A DNA stretch of 39,611 nt from Chitinophagaceae bacterium (lineage in GTDB: Bacteria > Bacteroidota > Bacteroidia > Chitinophagales > Chitinophagaceae), in contig JAHBTL010000050.1 in the NCBI GenBank assembly GCA_019638615.1, positions 1 through 39,611 of the forward strand, in the 5' to 3' direction. Both the position numbers and the translations under genes were made by a program. This document shows positions 37,448 to 39,611 of this stretch, piece after piece (the stretch's first letter is position 1; each line of letters starts with the position of its first letter). The notes beneath the pieces were generated by a model. The model did no database searches, was not told the DNA's origin, and saw only the letters and a program-made list of their open reading frames with translations.

Positions 37448-38126
37448 ACAAATTGCGGCTAAACAAAAACATAAGGAACAACTCAGAGTTAAGAGACGGA
37501 TTGAACCAAATTTGGAGAGACCTGTTGCTGAATTGATTGAAAAACCTTCTATATTGATTGTTTGTGAAGGTGAAAATACAGAGCCTTCATATTTCAATCA
37601 ATTCAGACTTTCTTCTGCTACCGTAAAGTCCGTAGGTGAAGGATATAACACAACTTCGTTAGTTAATAGAGCCATACAATTAGCAAACGAAAAACAATAC
37701 GACCAAGTGTGGTGCGTATTTGACAAAGACGACTTTGATGAAAATGATTTTAATAACGCAATACAAATAGCGGAAGGTCAAAATTTTAAAGTAGCTTATT
37801 CCAATCAATCTTTTGAGTATTGGTTAATTCTTCATTTTGACGACCACCAAGGAGGAGGAATGCACAGGAGAGATTACAACGACAAAATAAATGAATTACT
37901 AAAACCGTTTGGCGTAACTTATGACGGAAACGGTAGTAAAAAAGTAAGCGAAGATTTTTTTGAGTTATTAGACGGAATTGATACAAAAACAAACAAGAAA
38001 AGAATTGATTTAGCTATTACAAGAGCTACAAGAAATTTTGACCACTTTGACCATAAAAATCCGGCAAAAGAAGAATCGTCAACTACAGTATTTAGGTTGG
38101 CGGAAGAATTATTGCAATACTTGTAA
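37422..38126 (+). CDS. RloB/AbiLii-like TOPRIM-type protein
   Basis: The partner of the RloA ATPase, 234 residues. After a basic N-terminus (KAEQIAAKQKHKEQLRVKRR), the RloB domain shows ILIVCEGENTEPSYF (acidic E49 and E51), VWCVFDKDDFD (D101, D103, D104) and SNQSFEYWLILHF (127-139). These acidic clusters are laid out as in TOPRIM nucleases. In known pairs the ATPase is thought to sense phage and license RloB toxicity. That mechanism is inferred here. The start at 37422 lies inside rloA (26-base overlap, different frame), indicating translational coupling. An ATG two codons later is an alternative start. Confidence 0.9.
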   Translation: MKMKNKKAEQIAAKQKHKEQLRVKRRIEPNLERPVAELIEKPSILIVCEGENTEPSYFNQFRLSSATVKSVGEGYNTTSLVNRAIQLANEKQYDQVWCVFDKDDFDENDFNNAIQIAEGQNFKVAYSNQSFEYWLILHFDDHQGGGMHRRDYNDKINELLKPFGVTYDGNGSKKVSEDFFELLDGIDTKTNKKRIDLAITRATRNFDHFDHKNPAKEESSTTVFRLAEELLQYL

Positions 38127-38153
38127 GACGAAAAACACCTGCCTGTAACATTC

Positions 38154-38184
38154 GGCTATATGGTGGAGCGACGAATATATACTC
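38154..38184 (+). repeat. 31-bp imperfect direct repeat, copy 1
   Basis: It begins GGCTATATGG and contains GACGAATATAT. It is identical to the copy at 39208-39238 at 26 of 31 positions. It lies 27 bases after the rloB stop. Confidence 0.75.
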
Positions 38185-38372
38185 AACTTTTTGTTCGATA
38201 TTCAGCTTCATTACTTGATGATGAATAAACGTAATGCCGATATATCACCAACCCATACCGTTGTAATATACTTTTGACAAAAAGAACGTTCATTTATTTA
38301 TGTTATAAAAAAACCTGCATTAATATTTTCTTGAACTATTATATACGACCTTTGCCAGACAGTATTATTACA

Positions 38373-39146
38373 ATGGATTTATTACGTATTCCACATAAAG
38401 AAAAGCCAGGGCAATTAACGATTGCCAAAATGGATGACGCAGAATTTGTCAATCCAATTGCTAAAGCCATGAAAGATGTTATTGATGGCTATAAAGCCCT
38501 TCAATTAAGCACATATCAATTTGCGTTCGAAAATAATAAGCCATCACCCATCGGTTTGATGAGTATAGACGAGATATTAAGGCATTTAGAGTGGAAAGGA
38601 CTAAAGATTTGGAGGGAATACTATGACGATATTATGAATGCCGAATTGCCTGACTCAATCTATTCCATATTAAATTGTACAGACAAAAATGCTCAGGAAA
38701 AAATATTTAAACCTCCTTTTCAACTAAGCACGCTGTCTTTACAAAAATTTATTTTCAAATCATGGCAGTTACATGGCTTTACATTTAGTGATTACAGATT
38801 TGAACATCACCCAAAAGGGGTGAATGAAAATGATTTGCCAAAAGGCTTGCTGTTAAACGAAAATGACACTGTAGAAATATTTGGAAATACAAACCTAAAA
38901 GATGGAGTACTAAAAAATGTAATCAAACACAGAAAAGTTACAATAGCGAAATTTCTGGACAAAGGTTCAGAATGGCATTGTTTCTACTACAACTATAATA
39001 GCATTAACGGAAAAGAGACAGTAGAAATACCTCACATACATTATATATCCAATAATTGGACACTTGACAGAAACGTAGTTTTAAACGAACTTAAAAAGCG
39101 ACATCATTCCTTTAGCTCAAATGTGCATATTAATTATAAAAGGTAA
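38373..39146 (+). CDS. Unrecognised protein in the defence island
   Basis: A 257-residue protein of no family I can name. I start at the ATG at 38373 (MDLLRIPHKEKPGQL); the longer frame opens with a TTG in the intergenic gap. It has no membrane segment or signal peptide. The N-terminal half is helical. The C-terminal part has a dense aromatic and histidine pattern: EWHCFYYNYNSI near 206-217, then IPHIHYISNNW near 225-235, and a conserved-looking C-terminal helix with KKRHHSF. The His/Trp-rich block could be a ligand or nucleic-acid site, but no catalytic set is identifiable. It is AT-rich like rloAB and bracketed by the two 31-bp repeats, which supports a cassette-like acquisition. A role in defence is inferred from location only. 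Confidence 0.75.
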   Translation: MDLLRIPHKEKPGQLTIAKMDDAEFVNPIAKAMKDVIDGYKALQLSTYQFAFENNKPSPIGLMSIDEILRHLEWKGLKIWREYYDDIMNAELPDSIYSILNCTDKNAQEKIFKPPFQLSTLSLQKFIFKSWQLHGFTFSDYRFEHHPKGVNENDLPKGLLLNENDTVEIFGNTNLKDGVLKNVIKHRKVTIAKFLDKGSEWHCFYYNYNSINGKETVEIPHIHYISNNWTLDRNVVLNELKKRHHSFSSNVHINYKR

Positions 39147-39207
39147 GGTTAGACATAGCAGAGCAGCGTACAATAACTAAGCTTTCGTTTAGTTCAACAA
39201 GCGGTTT

Positions 39208-39238
39208 GGCTATATGGCGGCGTGACGAATATATGCCC
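39208..39238 (+). repeat. 31-bp imperfect direct repeat, copy 2
   Basis: The same orientation as copy 1 and 62 bases after the stop of the unknown gene. Internal complementarity (GGC-TATAT with ATATAT-GCC) allows a bulged hairpin. Confidence 0.75.
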
Positions 39239-39278
39239 GGTTTGTCTTGTCCTTCAGTCCGGTGTAAATTCAAAAAAA

Positions 39279-39518
39279 CTACCTCTTAATCAACCTAAAA
39301 AACTCCTCAAGCGTTAAATCCCTTGCATTACAAATTTTTTCAAGGGTTTCAGTCGTCATTGCATAACCTTTTGAACTAACAATCTTTCTGGCAAGCTTTT
39401 CTTCAATGTAATGATCTTTGGCAAATTCAGTGTATTTGTATTTGCCATTCGGATATTTATAATCCCGGAACCAGTTATCAATTATATATTGGTTTATAAC
39501 AAACTTCAGCTCCTTCAT
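39279..39518 (-). CDS. Small HTH DNA-binding protein
   Basis: A 79-residue putative helix-turn-helix protein: YTEFAKDHYIEEKLARKIVSSKGYAMTTETLEKICNARDLTLEEFFRLI has the spacing of an XRE-type HTH with a somewhat diverged first helix. It resembles small regulators beside defence or restriction genes in Bacteroidota (memory). It is transcribed away from an inverted repeat at 39552-39567 that overlaps a rightward promoter, so it probably controls itself and a gene beyond the window. Confidence 0.75.
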   Translation of the reverse strand: MKELKFVINQYIIDNWFRDYKYPNGKYKYTEFAKDHYIEEKLARKIVSSKGYAMTTETLEKICNARDLTLEEFFRLIKR

Positions 39519-39551
39519 AAAGCGAAGTAAAATAGCTTAAAAAAAATAAGG

Positions 39552-39567
39552 ACGGACGATTGTCCGT
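39552..39567. promoter_or_regulatory. Inverted repeat, likely operator of the HTH protein
   Basis: ACGGAC and GTCCGT form a perfect 6-bp inverted repeat with a 4-base spacer, 34 bases upstream of the HTH start codon at 39518. Confidence 0.6.
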
Positions 39568-39592
39568 TTTAATGTTTTTCTACTTATATTTG
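39560..39592 (+). promoter_or_regulatory. Rightward promoter overlapping the operator
   Basis: TTG at 39560-39562, inside the inverted repeat, and TATATTTG at 39585-39592 (exact -7 match) are separated by 22 bases. The gene it drives lies to the right of the window. Confidence 0.6.
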
Positions 39593-39611
39593 TTCTGAAT
39601 AAAATATTTTC

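Overview
The window reads as a chromosomal segment of a Bacteroidota bacterium, most likely family Chitinophagaceae (inference from gene content; no marker search could be run). Supporting signs are many TAnnTTTG-type -7 promoter boxes (several with a TTG/TTTG element about 19-23 bases upstream), a GldA-type gliding-motility ATPase, two tandem Skp/OmpH genes behind bamA, Bat aerotolerance genes, and intergenic low-complexity repeats. Genes are packed on both strands.

Layout. (1) 0.5-6 kb: an ABC-F ATPase (ybiT type) on +, converging on minus-strand batC-batB, a lipoprotein class D beta-lactamase and kbl. (2) 6.1-9.7 kb: a small secreted or membrane ORF with its own terminator, then a strongly structured non-coding stretch that ends in a minus-strand terminator and is divergent from oxyR, then oxyR, an MHS-family symporter and a small two-helix membrane protein. 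(3) 9.7-21.7 kb: housekeeping genes: gldA, eno with an FtsB/DivIC-like gene, nth, uppS-bamA-skp-skp (envelope biogenesis), murI, rpmH-rnpA-yidD, a superoxide dismutase on the minus strand and tRNA-Asn(GUU). (4) 22-31 kb: an ion and stress block: nhaA, a voltage-gated-type K+ channel with a zinc-ribbon tail and a DUF389 membrane protein (apparent operon), then a universal stress protein, an MscS channel, and a TPR-GAF histidine kinase with its NarL-type response regulator. (5) 31-35 kb: an orphan antitoxin-like gene, a lipoprotein and an FtsX/MacB-like permease. (6) 35-39.6 kb: visibly AT-richer DNA with two small HTH regulators, an RloA/RloB (AbiL-like) ATPase-TOPRIM pair, one unrecognised gene and a 31-bp direct repeat. 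This looks like an acquired defence island that probably continues off the right edge.

Functional links. OxyR, SOD and the Bat proteins suggest oxidative-stress and aerobic-stress capacity. uppS, bamA and the two chaperones form one outer-membrane assembly cluster. nhaA/K+ channel/DUF389/UspA/MscS and the two-component pair form a plausible osmotic and ionic stress neighbourhood beside tRNA-Asn. The most interesting candidates for new biology are the structured RNA-like element next to oxyR, whose position recalls oxyS/oxyR of E. coli although no sequence homology is claimed, and the right-hand island with its unknown protein, cassette-like repeat and an operator-promoter overlap for a divergent gene outside the window.
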